From Bacillus_BD sp050389805 (GTDB lineage: Bacteria > Bacillota > Bacilli > Bacillales > Cytobacillaceae), in NCBI RefSeq assembly GCF_050389805.1, contig NZ_CP130945.1:3906001-3970000 (forward strand): a DNA stretch of 64,000 nucleotides. The letters run 5' to 3'. Under the pieces are notes generated by a model, which saw only the letters and a program-made list of their open reading frames with translations, had not been told where the DNA came from and did not search any database. Of the stretch, positions 45,203 to 52,792 are shown one piece after another (position 1 is the stretch's first letter; the number at the start of each line of letters is the position of its first letter). A program made the position numbers and the translations under genes.

Positions 45203-45739
45203 GTGAAAAAAGTAACAGCGGATGAGAGACGAGATTTTATTTTATCACGGTTAAAAGAGTCAGATGCCCCATTAACGGGAAATGAGTTAGCAGCTGAAAC
45301 CAATGTCAGCAGACAAATCATTGTCGGGGATATATCGATCTTGAAGGCGAGAAATGAACCAATTATTGCAACCAGTCAAGGCTATATTTATATTCAACCA
45401 AAAACTCCTATCTCCCGTGTGGAACGAACCGTTGCCTGCAATCATCCACCAGGGCGGACAGAAGAAGAATTAAACTTGATTGTTGACCATGGGGTAACGG
45501 TGAAAGATGTGAAAATCGAACATCCTGTATACGGTGACCTAACGGCTTCCATTTTGGTATCCAATCGCAAAGAAGTGAAGCAATTTATGAAAAAAGTAAG
45601 AGAAACCCAAGCTTCGTATTTGTTGGAGCTTACAAATGGGATTCATCTTCATACATTAAGTGCAACATCGGAAAAAGCGCTGGATGAAGCAGAATTGGCT
45701 TTGAAGGATGCAGGATTTTTGATGGATACGATGGATTGA
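45203..45739 (+). CDS. nadR: NAD biosynthesis repressor NadR (NiaR/YrxA, 3H domain)
   Basis: 178 residues: N-terminal winged helix (RDFILSRLKESDAPLTGNEL, VSRQIIVGDISILKA) and a C-terminal 3H domain with the named histidines in CNHPPGRTEEEL, VDHGVTVKDV and NGIHLHTLSA. Binds nicotinate and represses NAD synthesis genes. The GTG at 45203 follows GGGGGAATG by a normal distance and avoids overlap with nifS. It forms a two-gene operon with nifS. Confidence 0.93.
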   Translation: MKKVTADERRDFILSRLKESDAPLTGNELAAETNVSRQIIVGDISILKARNEPIIATSQGYIYIQPKTPISRVERTVACNHPPGRTEEELNLIVDHGVTVKDVKIEHPVYGDLTASILVSNRKEVKQFMKKVRETQASYLLELTNGIHLHTLSATSEKALDEAELALKDAGFLMDTMD

Positions 45740-45805
45740 AGATATGGTCGAATTAGTAACGATTGATTGGGATTGAAGTAGATCATGTTATATTGTTTTT
45801 TTGGT

Positions 45806-46025
45806 GATGGTCTTCATTTTATTTTGATGAAGACCATTTTTTTGTGATTGTATAGGATTTCGGTCTTCATGGGGGATATGAAGACCGTTTTCCTTGTTCA
45901 TGCTTTTGGGTTTGGTCTTCATCCCGCTTATGAGGACCGTTTTCTTCGTTCATGCTTTGGGTTTTGGTCTTCATCAGACTTATGAAGACCGTTTTCTAAT
46001 GAAATAATCCGGATTTCAGTCTTCA
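45806..46025. repeat. 52-bp tandem hairpin array R3 downstream of nadR
   Basis: GGTCTTCAT starts at 45809, 45862, 45914 and 45966, and a partial AGTCTTCA at 46018: spacing 53, 52, 52, 52. Each full unit closes with ATGAAGACC (or ATGAGGACC), forming a 9-bp hairpin, then TTTT. The first unit is a good terminator for nadR (45806-45846, T7 tail). Units 2-3 also share TTCATGCTTTTGGGTTT-type linkers. It occupies the whole nadR-pheA convergent gap except the terminator at 46043. Confidence 0.85.
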
Positions 46026-46042
46026 CCATTTTATACAGAAGA

Positions 46043-46081
46043 ACAAAAGAACTCACTCCAATAAAGAGAGTGAGTTCTTTG
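46043..46081. terminator. bidirectional terminator next to pheA
   Basis: AAAGAACTCACTC pairs with GAGTGAGTTCTTT, a perfect 13-bp stem just after the pheA stop. Confidence 0.88.
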
Positions 46082-46083
46082 TA

Positions 46084-46938
46084 TTATTTCGCTTGTAGTT
46101 GGTAATAAGGGTAACTTCCCAATATTTTAACCTGACAGCCGATTGCTTCAATTTCGGCAATCGCGCCTGGAATTAATACGTCATCAAGAGCTTTATCAAT
46201 ATCAATAATGAAGAAATAATTGCCTAATCCCGTTTTCGTTGGTCTTGACTCAATTTTTATTAAATTGAGCTGACGCCAAGCAAACGCTGATAGGACTTGA
46301 TGAAGTGCCCCTGAGCGATCCTCTGGCAGAGTAATCATTAAAGTTGTTTTGTAACCCACATAATGAGGTTTAATCGGTAATTCTAATGGTTTTTTACATA
46401 AAAAGATAAAACGGGTCCGATTATAATCAAAATCATGAATATCCGGTTTGACAATCTCAAGACCATATTCTTGTGCTGCTAGTTCATTGGCAATCGCACC
46501 AATTGGCTCGTCCGGATGCTCCATCACATACTGTGCCGCCCCAGCTGTAGAAGTGTAGCTCTCAGCTCGTACTCCCTTTAATTCGGTATGTAAGAATTTA
46601 TGGCATTGGGCGATCGCATGGGAATGACTATAAATCTTTTTTAGATTTTTCCATTTATCTGATTGGTTTGGGTGCACCATTAAATGCTGTCGAATTGGCG
46701 CAGAAAGCTCGCCTCTGACGGGTAGATCGACAACATGGATCAAATAGTCCAATGTGATATTTACTGAGCCTTCTAGGGCGTTTTCAAGCGGTACAACTGC
46801 AATATCTATCTCATCATTCACAACTGCTTCAATGCAATCTGGAATGGTCGTATAGGCAACTGTCTCGTAATCTGGAAACATTTCTCGAACTGCTAAATCT
46901 GTAAATGTTGCTTTCGGACCTAAGTAACCTGTTTTCAC
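46084..46938 (-). CDS. pheA: prephenate dehydratase
   Basis: 284 residues, monofunctional enzyme of phenylalanine synthesis. The catalytic TRF motif is in YNRTRFIFLCKKP near 175, and a C-terminal ACT domain follows with the Phe-binding motifs GALHQVLSAFA and ESRPTK near 208-232. The start is GTG after GGAGAAAAGAAATA. In the B. subtilis order, pheB lies directly upstream. Here an array of 51-bp repeats separates the two. Confidence 0.95.
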   Translation of the reverse strand: MKTGYLGPKATFTDLAVREMFPDYETVAYTTIPDCIEAVVNDEIDIAVVPLENALEGSVNITLDYLIHVVDLPVRGELSAPIRQHLMVHPNQSDKWKNLKKIYSHSHAIAQCHKFLHTELKGVRAESYTSTAGAAQYVMEHPDEPIGAIANELAAQEYGLEIVKPDIHDFDYNRTRFIFLCKKPLELPIKPHYVGYKTTLMITLPEDRSGALHQVLSAFAWRQLNLIKIESRPTKTGLGNYFFIIDIDKALDDVLIPGAIAEIEAIGCQVKILGSYPYYQLQAK

Positions 46939-47044
46939 TATTTCTTTTCTCCCTATTTTGTATTTTACAAATACTTTACCATGTTAAAAAATAATTGTAC
47001 AAGATTAATTACTTTGTCATCTTATTAAGAGCTATCTGGAGCGA

Positions 47045-47290
47045 CCCCTTATGGACTTATTTTTTTATTTAAGTCCTTTAAAAAGCTTCTCATGGACTTT
47101 TTTCCCGATTCTTAGCTTGGAATGTCCTTGAGAACCCTGCTCATGGACTTTTTTTCCATTTCCTAGCTATTTTTGTCCTTGAGAGCCCTGCTCACGGACC
47201 TTTTTTCTATTTCTCAGCTATTTTTGTCCTTGAGGACCCTACTCATGTACCTTTTTTCCATTTCTCAACTATTTTTGTCCTTGAGAACAA
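47045..47290 (-). repeat. 51-bp tandem repeat family R1, locus upstream of pheA (about 5 units)
   Basis: GGACTT-type marks at 47053, 47094, 47145, 47196 and 47247 give spacings 41, 51, 51 and 51. Units run CATGGACTTTTTTTCCATTT, then CTAGCTATTTTTGTCCTTGA, then GAGCCCTGCT. GTCCTTGAG and the next CTCATGGAC can pair (8 of 9), so each unit junction is a hairpin followed, in the plus direction, by a T-run. It fills most of the pheB-pheA gap and has no coding potential. Confidence 0.85.
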
Positions 47291-47346
47291 TTTGCCCCTA
47301 TCCATTTAAATCATAATTAGAAAAAAGGCCTCAGCCCAAGCGCTTT

Positions 47347-47802
47347 TTACACGCCTGAACCAAGCACCTCTACCTTTTCAACGAATTCTAATTGTCTTAC
47401 TCTTTTTAGGAGTTCTTCAATATCGACTTCCATATTCTCTACATTCAGTGCCAGTGTAATATTGGCTCGTCCTTGTAAAGGAATCGTCTGGTTAATCGTT
47501 AATACATTACAGCCAGTCGAAGCCACGGTTGTTAATAAATTAGAGAGAGTCCCCGAACGATCTTCTAAATAGATAAATAAGGTGATGAGGCGTTCTTTTA
47601 CAACGGTATGAAACGGAAAAACGGTATCTCGGTATTTATAAAAAGCACTTCGGCTTAAATCTACTTTCTGTACAGCTTCCCATACGGAATCTACCTTGCC
47701 TCTATCAATCAGTGCTTTCGCATCAATCGTTTTTTTCATCGCCTCTGGCAATACATCTTCTCGGACCAAATAAAACTTTTTATCTGGCTTTTTTTCTCGC
47801 AA
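47347..47802 (-). CDS. pheB: ACT-domain protein PheB/ThrR (YszB)
   Basis: 151 residues: a short helical N-terminal part with VREDVLPEAMKKTIDAKALI and QKVDLSRSAFYKYRDTVFPF (helix-turn-helix-like), then an ACT domain (LITLFIYLEDRSGTLSNLL, INQTIPLQGRANITLAL). Despite the name it is not a chorismate mutase; the B. subtilis homologue was described as the threonine regulator ThrR. TTG at 47802 follows GGGGGAGAGGAA. The longer open frame upstream runs through a dispersed repeat and is not coding. It lies downstream of obg. Confidence 0.88.
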   Translation of the reverse strand: MREKKPDKKFYLVREDVLPEAMKKTIDAKALIDRGKVDSVWEAVQKVDLSRSAFYKYRDTVFPFHTVVKERLITLFIYLEDRSGTLSNLLTTVASTGCNVLTINQTIPLQGRANITLALNVENMEVDIEELLKRVRQLEFVEKVEVLGSGV

Positions 47803-47818
47803 TTCCTCTCCCCCCAAT

Positions 47819-47940
47819 AGAAAAGCGTAAGCGCCTTGCACAGCCCTACCAGCATAAGACGAGCCTCTCGAAAAGGTGTTCTGATCTTTCAGAGAGGATC
47901 GGCTTTTGACCTTGAGGGGCTGGCAGCTTGCGCTAGACAA
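47819..47940. repeat. dispersed fold-back element (AAAAGCG..AGCGCC type), copy 2
   Basis: Begins AAAAGCGTAAGCGCCTTG and ends CAGCTTGCGCTAGAC; AGCGTAAGC and GCTTGCGCT are inverted (8 of 9), and AGCCC/GGGCT lie next inside. Elements of this look are common between genes in Bacillus-type genomes. It lies between obg and pheB and overlaps only the false 5' extension of pheB. Confidence 0.6.
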
Positions 47941-47979
47941 TGATAGGTATTTAAATAGCAATTTTATTTTATAGGAAGG

Positions 47980-49269
47980 CTACTCGATAAATTCAAACTC
48001 AAATTCTAATAGCTTCACGATATCCCCGTCTTTGGCACCTCTTTCTCTCAAGGCATCATCGATTCCCATTCCTCTTAGCTGACGAGCAAAGCGTCTGACA
48101 GATTCATCCCTTGAGAAATCCGTCATCTTAAATAGCTTCTCAACGGCATCCCCAGATAAGATAAAGCTACCATCATCTCCTCTAGAAATTTCAAATTCCT
48201 GTTGCTTCGGCTCATGTTTGTAAAGAACATGATGTGCCTCTTGCTCCTCTTCTACGGTATGAAGCGGGAACTCCGGTGTTGTTTCGATCTTATCAGCAAT
48301 CGCATAGAGTAGTTCTCTTAATCCGTTTCTTGTTAAAGCGGATATAGGAAAAACAGGGTAATCTTCGGTTAATTTATTTTTAAATACGGCTAAGTTTTCT
48401 TCGGCGTCTGGCATATCCATTTTATTAGCAACAATAATTTGCGGTCTTTCTGTCAATCGTAAATTATATTGCTCTAATTCTTTATTGATGGTCAGGTAAT
48501 CTTCATAAGGGTCGCGTCCCTCTGTTGCAGCCATGTCAATTACATGGACGATCACTCGTGTTCTTTCAATATGTCGTAAAAATTGATGTCCTAAGCCGAC
48601 TCCAGAATGTGCCCCTTCAATAAGCCCTGGCAGGTCAGCCATAACAAAGCTCCTACCATCCTCAGTTTCAACCATTCCAAGGTTTGGAACAAGCGTCGTA
48701 AAATGATATTCGGCAATTTTCGGTTTAGCTGAAGACACAACCGATAATAATGTCGATTTACCTACACTAGGAAATCCAACAAGCCCAACATCTGCTAAAA
48801 GTTTTAATTCAAGAATGACTTCTCTTTCTTGACCCGGTTCCCCGTGCTCTGAAAGCTCTGGTGCTGGATTTGCCGGTGTGGCAAAACGAGAATTCCCACG
48901 GCCCCCTCTTCCACCTTTTGCAATAACGGCACGTTGACCATGCTCAGTAAGGTCGGCAATGATTGCACCCGTATCTGCATCCGAAACTACGGTACCAGGG
49001 GGTACTTTAACAACCATATCTTTGGCACCACGACCATGTTGATTTTTTGACATGCCGTGTTCACCACGAGTTGCTTTAAAATGACGTTGATAGCGAAAGT
49101 CCATTAATGTACGTAGACCTTCTTCCACTTCGAATACAACATCCGCACCCTTTCCGCCATCTCCGCCAGCAGGACCGCCTTTTGGTACATATTTCTCACG
49201 TCGAAAAGCGACCATCCCGTTGCCGCCATCTCCGCCTTTCACATATATTTTAACTTGATCGACAAACAT
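47980..49269 (-). CDS. obg: GTPase Obg (CgtA)
   Basis: 429 residues. The N-terminal Obg fold is glycine-rich (KIYVKGGDGGNGMVAFRREK, 7-26). The G domain has GFPSVGKSTLLSVVS near 165, DLPGLIEGA near 212 and NKMD near 283, and the OCT domain is at about 350-429. Obg binds the 50S subunit, supports ribosome assembly and, in Bacillus, sporulation and sigma-B activation. It follows spo0B as in B. subtilis. Confidence 0.97.
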   Translation of the reverse strand: MFVDQVKIYVKGGDGGNGMVAFRREKYVPKGGPAGGDGGKGADVVFEVEEGLRTLMDFRYQRHFKATRGEHGMSKNQHGRGAKDMVVKVPPGTVVSDADTGAIIADLTEHGQRAVIAKGGRGGRGNSRFATPANPAPELSEHGEPGQEREVILELKLLADVGLVGFPSVGKSTLLSVVSSAKPKIAEYHFTTLVPNLGMVETEDGRSFVMADLPGLIEGAHSGVGLGHQFLRHIERTRVIVHVIDMAATEGRDPYEDYLTINKELEQYNLRLTERPQIIVANKMDMPDAEENLAVFKNKLTEDYPVFPISALTRNGLRELLYAIADKIETTPEFPLHTVEEEQEAHHVLYKHEPKQQEFEISRGDDGSFILSGDAVEKLFKMTDFSRDESVRRFARQLRGMGIDDALRERGAKDGDIVKLLEFEFEFIE

Positions 49270-49335
49270 AATTTTTTATCCTCCCGACTGTTTGCGCAAG
49301 CGTTAAGCCTTTACAATCATCTAATTTTGTCATTT

Positions 49336-49884
49336 CTATGTAGGTTGTTGAAAAAATACTTCAAGAGAAAACTCTTGTTCTTTTATATTAAATTGATGAA
49401 TATGCACACCATGATGTGGCACTTCAATAAACTCCTGGATGGAATCTTTCTTTTCTATTGTTCCACAAAAATCAAAAAAGAAACGAATTCCTTGCTCATG
49501 TGGCTCAATCGTTACGGATAAATGATTATTTCCAAATGGCTTCACACTATGATTAATTTTTGAGAAAAACATAGCGACCCAATCGGTTAACCATTGGTCA
49601 TCAATTCCCTTGCACTTGATTTGATCGAGTACTTCATATTCAATTTGAAACGAATGCTGTTCCCAATTATGGGTAAGTAGTAACAAAGTAAGATTAGGAA
49701 AATTTAAATTCGAAAGTTTTGTTTCATTTTGTGCCTCAATCACGATTTCAGCAATAATTTCTTTTGTCCGGTCAATTTTATTTAAATCCAAGTTGCCTTT
49801 AATTAATTGTAATTTATTTAACCAGTCATGTCGTACTTGCCGAAGTAATTCAACTTTGTTCCAATCCTTTTTTTTCATAATCAT
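49336..49884 (-). CDS. spo0B: sporulation initiation phosphotransferase Spo0B
   Basis: About 182 residues. The phosphorelay protein moves phosphate from Spo0F to Spo0A. The phospho-accepting histidine is in LLRQVRHDWLNKLQLIKGNL near residue 17-20 of the helical hairpin, and a degenerate ATPase-like C-terminal domain follows (IEPHEQGIRFFFDF). The ATG at 49884 has GGGG 5 bases upstream; the open frame begins earlier with an ATG lacking a site. It lies between rpmA and obg, the conserved place. Confidence 0.9.
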   Translation of the reverse strand: MIMKKKDWNKVELLRQVRHDWLNKLQLIKGNLDLNKIDRTKEIIAEIVIEAQNETKLSNLNFPNLTLLLLTHNWEQHSFQIEYEVLDQIKCKGIDDQWLTDWVAMFFSKINHSVKPFGNNHLSVTIEPHEQGIRFFFDFCGTIEKKDSIQEFIEVPHHGVHIHQFNIKEQEFSLEVFFQQPT

Positions 49885-49989
49885 TGATACCCCACTATAG
49901 ACCGCTTTTTGATAGTATACCAAAAAAATGGAAGAAAGTAGTATAGTTGAAGGAAAAAGAATTTGTGGGACCTGAATTGTGGAAAAAGT

Positions 49990-50024
49990 TAAAAAAACTC
50001 TAACCGTAAAGGCTAGAGTTTTTT
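49990..50024 (-). terminator. intrinsic terminator of rpmA
   Basis: AAAAAACTCTA-CC pairs with GG-TAGAGTTTTTT on a short loop, directly after the rpmA stop, with T-runs on both strands. Confidence 0.85.
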
Positions 50025-50029
50025 AACGA

Positions 50030-50323
50030 TTATGCTTCTTGAGCAGCTGGGTATACGCTAACTTGTTTCTTGTCACGACCTACACGCTCAAATTTAACAA
50101 CGCCGTCAACTTTTGCGAATAGAGTGTCGTCACCACCACGGCCAACGTTTACTCCTGGATAGATTTTTGTTCCACGTTGACGATAAAGAATGCTACCGCC
50201 TGTTACGAACTGACCATCTGCACGCTTAGCACCAAGGCGCTTTGCGATAGAGTCACGACCGTTCTTTGTAGAACCTACCCCTTTTTTAGATGCGAAAAAC
50301 TGAAGATCTAATTTTAGTAACAT
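50030..50323 (-). CDS. rpmA: 50S ribosomal protein L27
   Basis: 97 residues. The N-terminal extension MLLKLDLQFFASKKGVGST is the Firmicutes type in which Prp cuts after the FF (before ASKKG) to expose the L27 arm at the peptidyl-transferase centre. The next gene upstream is prp. ATG follows GAGGTG. Length is typical. Confidence 0.98.
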   Translation of the reverse strand: MLLKLDLQFFASKKGVGSTKNGRDSIAKRLGAKRADGQFVTGGSILYRQRGTKIYPGVNVGRGGDDTLFAKVDGVVKFERVGRDKKQVSVYPAAQEA

Positions 50324-50334
50324 GTATTTTCACC

Positions 50335-50664
50335 TCACTCTTTGAAGGTTATTTTTATATGCTCACCATATTGTTCTTCAATCGTCTGTAAAGAAACCAC
50401 CATTCCTTCAAGCAAAACTTGAATTTTGTCATCAATGTCTGACGGAAGTTGATCCGGCATCTGACATCTCAAAAACCCATCATCTTGTTGAATATGGGGC
50501 ACTATTCCGGTTAATGCATGAACGGCATTAATCGTTCCAAAGGACACAGCCGATGCACCAGCGCAGACAATATCTTTCCCATGATTAGCAAATAATGCAT
50601 GTCCGCTCATGGTAAAAGACTTGATGAAACCTTTATGGTTACGATTGATTGTAATGTCTATCAT
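50335..50664 (-). CDS. prp: ribosomal-processing cysteine protease Prp (YsxB)
   Basis: 109 residues. Prp removes the L27 N-terminal extension. The catalytic histidine and cysteine are in SGHALFANHGKDIVCAGASA (His near 21, Cys near 33), spaced as in the family. Of two adjacent ATGs the second is 6 bases after AAGGTG and is preferred. It lies between rplU and rpmA, whose product it processes. Confidence 0.95.
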   Translation of the reverse strand: MIDITINRNHKGFIKSFTMSGHALFANHGKDIVCAGASAVSFGTINAVHALTGIVPHIQQDDGFLRCQMPDQLPSDIDDKIQVLLEGMVVSLQTIEEQYGEHIKITFKE

Positions 50665-50674
50665 CATTTACACC

Positions 50675-50983
50675 TTAAGCGTTGATTTTTTCAATAACAA
50701 CTTTAGTGTATGGCTGACGATGACCTTGCTTTTTGTGGTAGTTTTTCTTCGCTTTATATTTGAAAACAATGATTTTCTTTGCTTTACCATTTTTTTCAAC
50801 TTTAGCTGTAACCGTAGCGCCTTCAACAACTGGGCTTCCTACTTTTACGTTGTCACCACCAACGAAAAGAACTTTATCAAAAGTAACTGTTTCGCCTGCT
50901 TCAGCGTTTAGCTTTTCAATGTAGATTGCTTGACCTTCTTCTACCTTTACTTGCTTACCGCCTGTTTCGATAATTGCGTACAT
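50675..50983 (-). CDS. rplU: 50S ribosomal protein L21
   Basis: 102 residues, MYAIIETGGKQVKVEEGQ at the N terminus and GHRQPYTKVVIEKINA at the C terminus, the L21 family pattern. ATG follows GAGGAGGTG by 7 bases; upstream in-frame codons belong to the L21 leader. First gene of rplU-prp-rpmA. Confidence 0.98.
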   Translation of the reverse strand: MYAIIETGGKQVKVEEGQAIYIEKLNAEAGETVTFDKVLFVGGDNVKVGSPVVEGATVTAKVEKNGKAKKIIVFKYKAKKNYHKKQGHRQPYTKVVIEKINA

Positions 50984-50984
50984 A

Positions 50985-51092
50985 GACTTGCACCTCCTCA
51001 TAAACTCAGACTCGCCAATCACAGGTGATTTACATATGTAAATACTTTATACCTGATCCGTGCGGTTGTAGCACGGGTGCTACAAACATAAC
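50985..51092 (-). promoter_or_regulatory. ribosomal protein L21 leader
   Basis: The untranslated leader of rplU carries GTAGCACCCGTGCTAC (self-complementary stem) and TTTACATATGTAAA plus ATCAGG/CCTGTGAT pairs before GAGGAGGTG. This is the place and look of the Bacillus L21 leader, thought to allow feedback by L21. Pairings were read by eye. Confidence 0.7.
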
Positions 51093-51098
51093 ATTAAA

Positions 51099-51127
51099 AT
51101 ATTAACACACAGGTAAATCACTGTCAA
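51099..51127 (-). promoter_or_regulatory. sigma-A promoter of rplU operon
   Basis: TTGACA, 17 bases, TAATAT on the minus strand, with the start expected about 7 bases later at the beginning of the L21 leader. It lies just past the rng stop. Confidence 0.82.
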
Positions 51128-51139
51128 TATAGTTTTCTA

Positions 51140-52576
51140 CTATGATTTTAGTTGAAGGATATTGTAAAAAGGCTGGACATTTTCGTTTATTTTGAATTCA
51201 ATCGTAAACTTTAGGATTTCCTCTAATCTTTTCTTATGCTCGTTCTGCTCTCCACAAAACACTCTCTTCACGTGTTCCGTACTCTCAATGATCACTTTTT
51301 CAACATCCTGATTTCGATATTCATATAATTCTCTTTCTAGACGAAAGGCAACCGTTTCGGTACTCGGGAGTTTCCCAGTCCCTTCACAGACTGGACATTT
51401 TTCCATTAGACTTTCTGCTAATGAATTTTTCGTTCTTTTTCGTGTTAGTTGAAGGATTCCAAGTGCCGTAAATCCTACAATTCGAGTTTGCCGCCCATCT
51501 TTCCTTAATTCTTCTGTGATTCTCTCTTGAACTTGATTTCTCTCTTTTTCATTCTTCATGTCAATAAAGTCAATCAGAATCATCCCCGCTAAATCACGAA
51601 GACGAATTTGCCGTGCTGCTTCTTCGGCCGCTAACAAATTGGTTTTCAAAACGGTATCAGCCAAATCCTGCTTACCTGAAAATTTCCCAGTATTCACGTC
51701 GATGATCGTTAAAGCCTCGACTTCATCCATCACCAAATATGCCCCATTAGACAGCCAGACCATTCGCTTCAATGCCTTTTCCGTTTCTCCATGGAGATGA
51801 TAAGCTGAAAAAATATTTTCATATCCTGTGTGTAAAGTGATTTGAAGTGATGGATAAACATTTTGAAGTTTCTCGAGTAACGAACGATCATCGATGACGA
51901 CTTCAAGGTTTTGGGCAATGGGTCTAATCACTTCTACAAGCTCATGAAAAAAATGTTGATGTTCCAAAACCAATCCTGGCTTTTTTAGTGTCTTTGCTTT
52001 TTTCTCAAGATGCTCATGATGAGATCGTAATTGTTCGATTTCAATCATTAACTCCTCTTCATTAGCATTTGCACTACTTGTCCGAAAAATAAAACCCTCT
52101 TCTTCCGTTTTATGATGATAGCCAAATTGACGTAGATTCTGAGAGTCTTGAATCTTTTTTGATACGGCTATGTACTTTCCTTTTGGCATATAAATGAGAT
52201 GCTCACCTGATAATTCGATAATCGAAGAGAGCTTTGGTCCTTTTGTTCCCGTTGCATCTTTTTCCACTTGAACAAGAAGTTTTTCACCTTGGTGGACGAA
52301 AGAGGAAATACCCTTTTTTTCCTTTTCCTCCTTTGATCCGTCTGCTAGCACAAAACTTGCTAGTTTATCTCGATGAATATATCCGTTCTTTTCCTCTCCA
52401 ATATCAACGAATGCCGCATTCATTCCTGGTAATACCTTAGTGATCGTACCTAGATATATATTTCCTACACGAGAAGTGTGCTTTGGTTGTTTGATCTCCA
52501 GCTTTTCAACCTTCGAACCATCTAGTAGAGCAAAGCGCTTTTCTCGTGTTAAAACATTCACAATTAGCTTTTTCAT
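51140..52576 (-). CDS. rng: ribonuclease E/G family protein (Rng/CafA)
   Basis: 478 residues: S1-type RNA-binding domain (VGNIYLGTITKVLPGMNAAF, about 35-120), RNase E/G catalytic part with ALTIIDVNTGKF near 275 and GMILIDFIDM near 315 (catalytic aspartates), and the zinc-link CPVCEGTGK near 405. Family members cut single-stranded RNA, for example in 16S rRNA 5' maturation. ATG at 52576 follows GAGGAAG; the longer frame upstream reads through R1 repeats. It lies upstream of the rplU promoter. Confidence 0.92.
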   Translation of the reverse strand: MKKLIVNVLTREKRFALLDGSKVEKLEIKQPKHTSRVGNIYLGTITKVLPGMNAAFVDIGEEKNGYIHRDKLASFVLADGSKEEKEKKGISSFVHQGEKLLVQVEKDATGTKGPKLSSIIELSGEHLIYMPKGKYIAVSKKIQDSQNLRQFGYHHKTEEEGFIFRTSSANANEEELMIEIEQLRSHHEHLEKKAKTLKKPGLVLEHQHFFHELVEVIRPIAQNLEVVIDDRSLLEKLQNVYPSLQITLHTGYENIFSAYHLHGETEKALKRMVWLSNGAYLVMDEVEALTIIDVNTGKFSGKQDLADTVLKTNLLAAEEAARQIRLRDLAGMILIDFIDMKNEKERNQVQERITEELRKDGRQTRIVGFTALGILQLTRKRTKNSLAESLMEKCPVCEGTGKLPSTETVAFRLERELYEYRNQDVEKVIIESTEHVKRVFCGEQNEHKKRLEEILKFTIEFKINENVQPFYNILQLKS

Positions 52577-52610
52577 TTTACTTCCTCGCTTTATTGTTAA
52601 GAGGCTTTTC

Positions 52611-52697
52611 TCAAGGACTTTTTCTGCTCTTTTTGAACCAAAATGTCCTTGAGAGCCTTCATCATGGACTTTTTCAACCAAAATGTCCTTGAGAAGC
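52611..52697 (-). repeat. 51-bp tandem repeat family R1, locus upstream of rng (2 units)
   Basis: GGACTTTTT marks at 52615 and 52666 (51 apart), each followed by AACCAAAATGTCCTTGAGA. The unit end and period equal those at 16.9 kb and 47 kb. The array ends about 35 bases before the rng start codon. Confidence 0.8.
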
Positions 52698-52737
52698 AGG
52701 CTGCCTACCAGTTTCTAATCTTCATACACAACTCATT

Positions 52738-52773
52738 TAAAAATGAGTGAACAGCATACAGCCATTCACTCAT
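52738..52773 (-). terminator. intrinsic terminator of spoIVFB
   Basis: ATGAGTGAA pairs with TTCACTCAT; on the minus strand the stem is followed by TTTTTAAATG. Confidence 0.75.
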
Positions 52774-52792
52774 CTATCTTTATTATGACTTT

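Noticed and set aside
45806..46025. CRISPR array
   Set aside because: The whole 52-bp unit including linkers is related, units are hairpin-terminators with variable short loops, and no cas genes are present. The same applies to the arrays at 16.9, 24.8, 47 and 52.6 kb.
47803..47961. N-terminal extension of PheB
   Set aside because: It runs through a dispersed fold-back repeat, and the TTG at 47802 has a ribosome-binding site and fits the family length.
52577..52681. N-terminal extension of Rng
   Set aside because: It reads through R1 repeats; the internal ATG has a good site and matches the family start.
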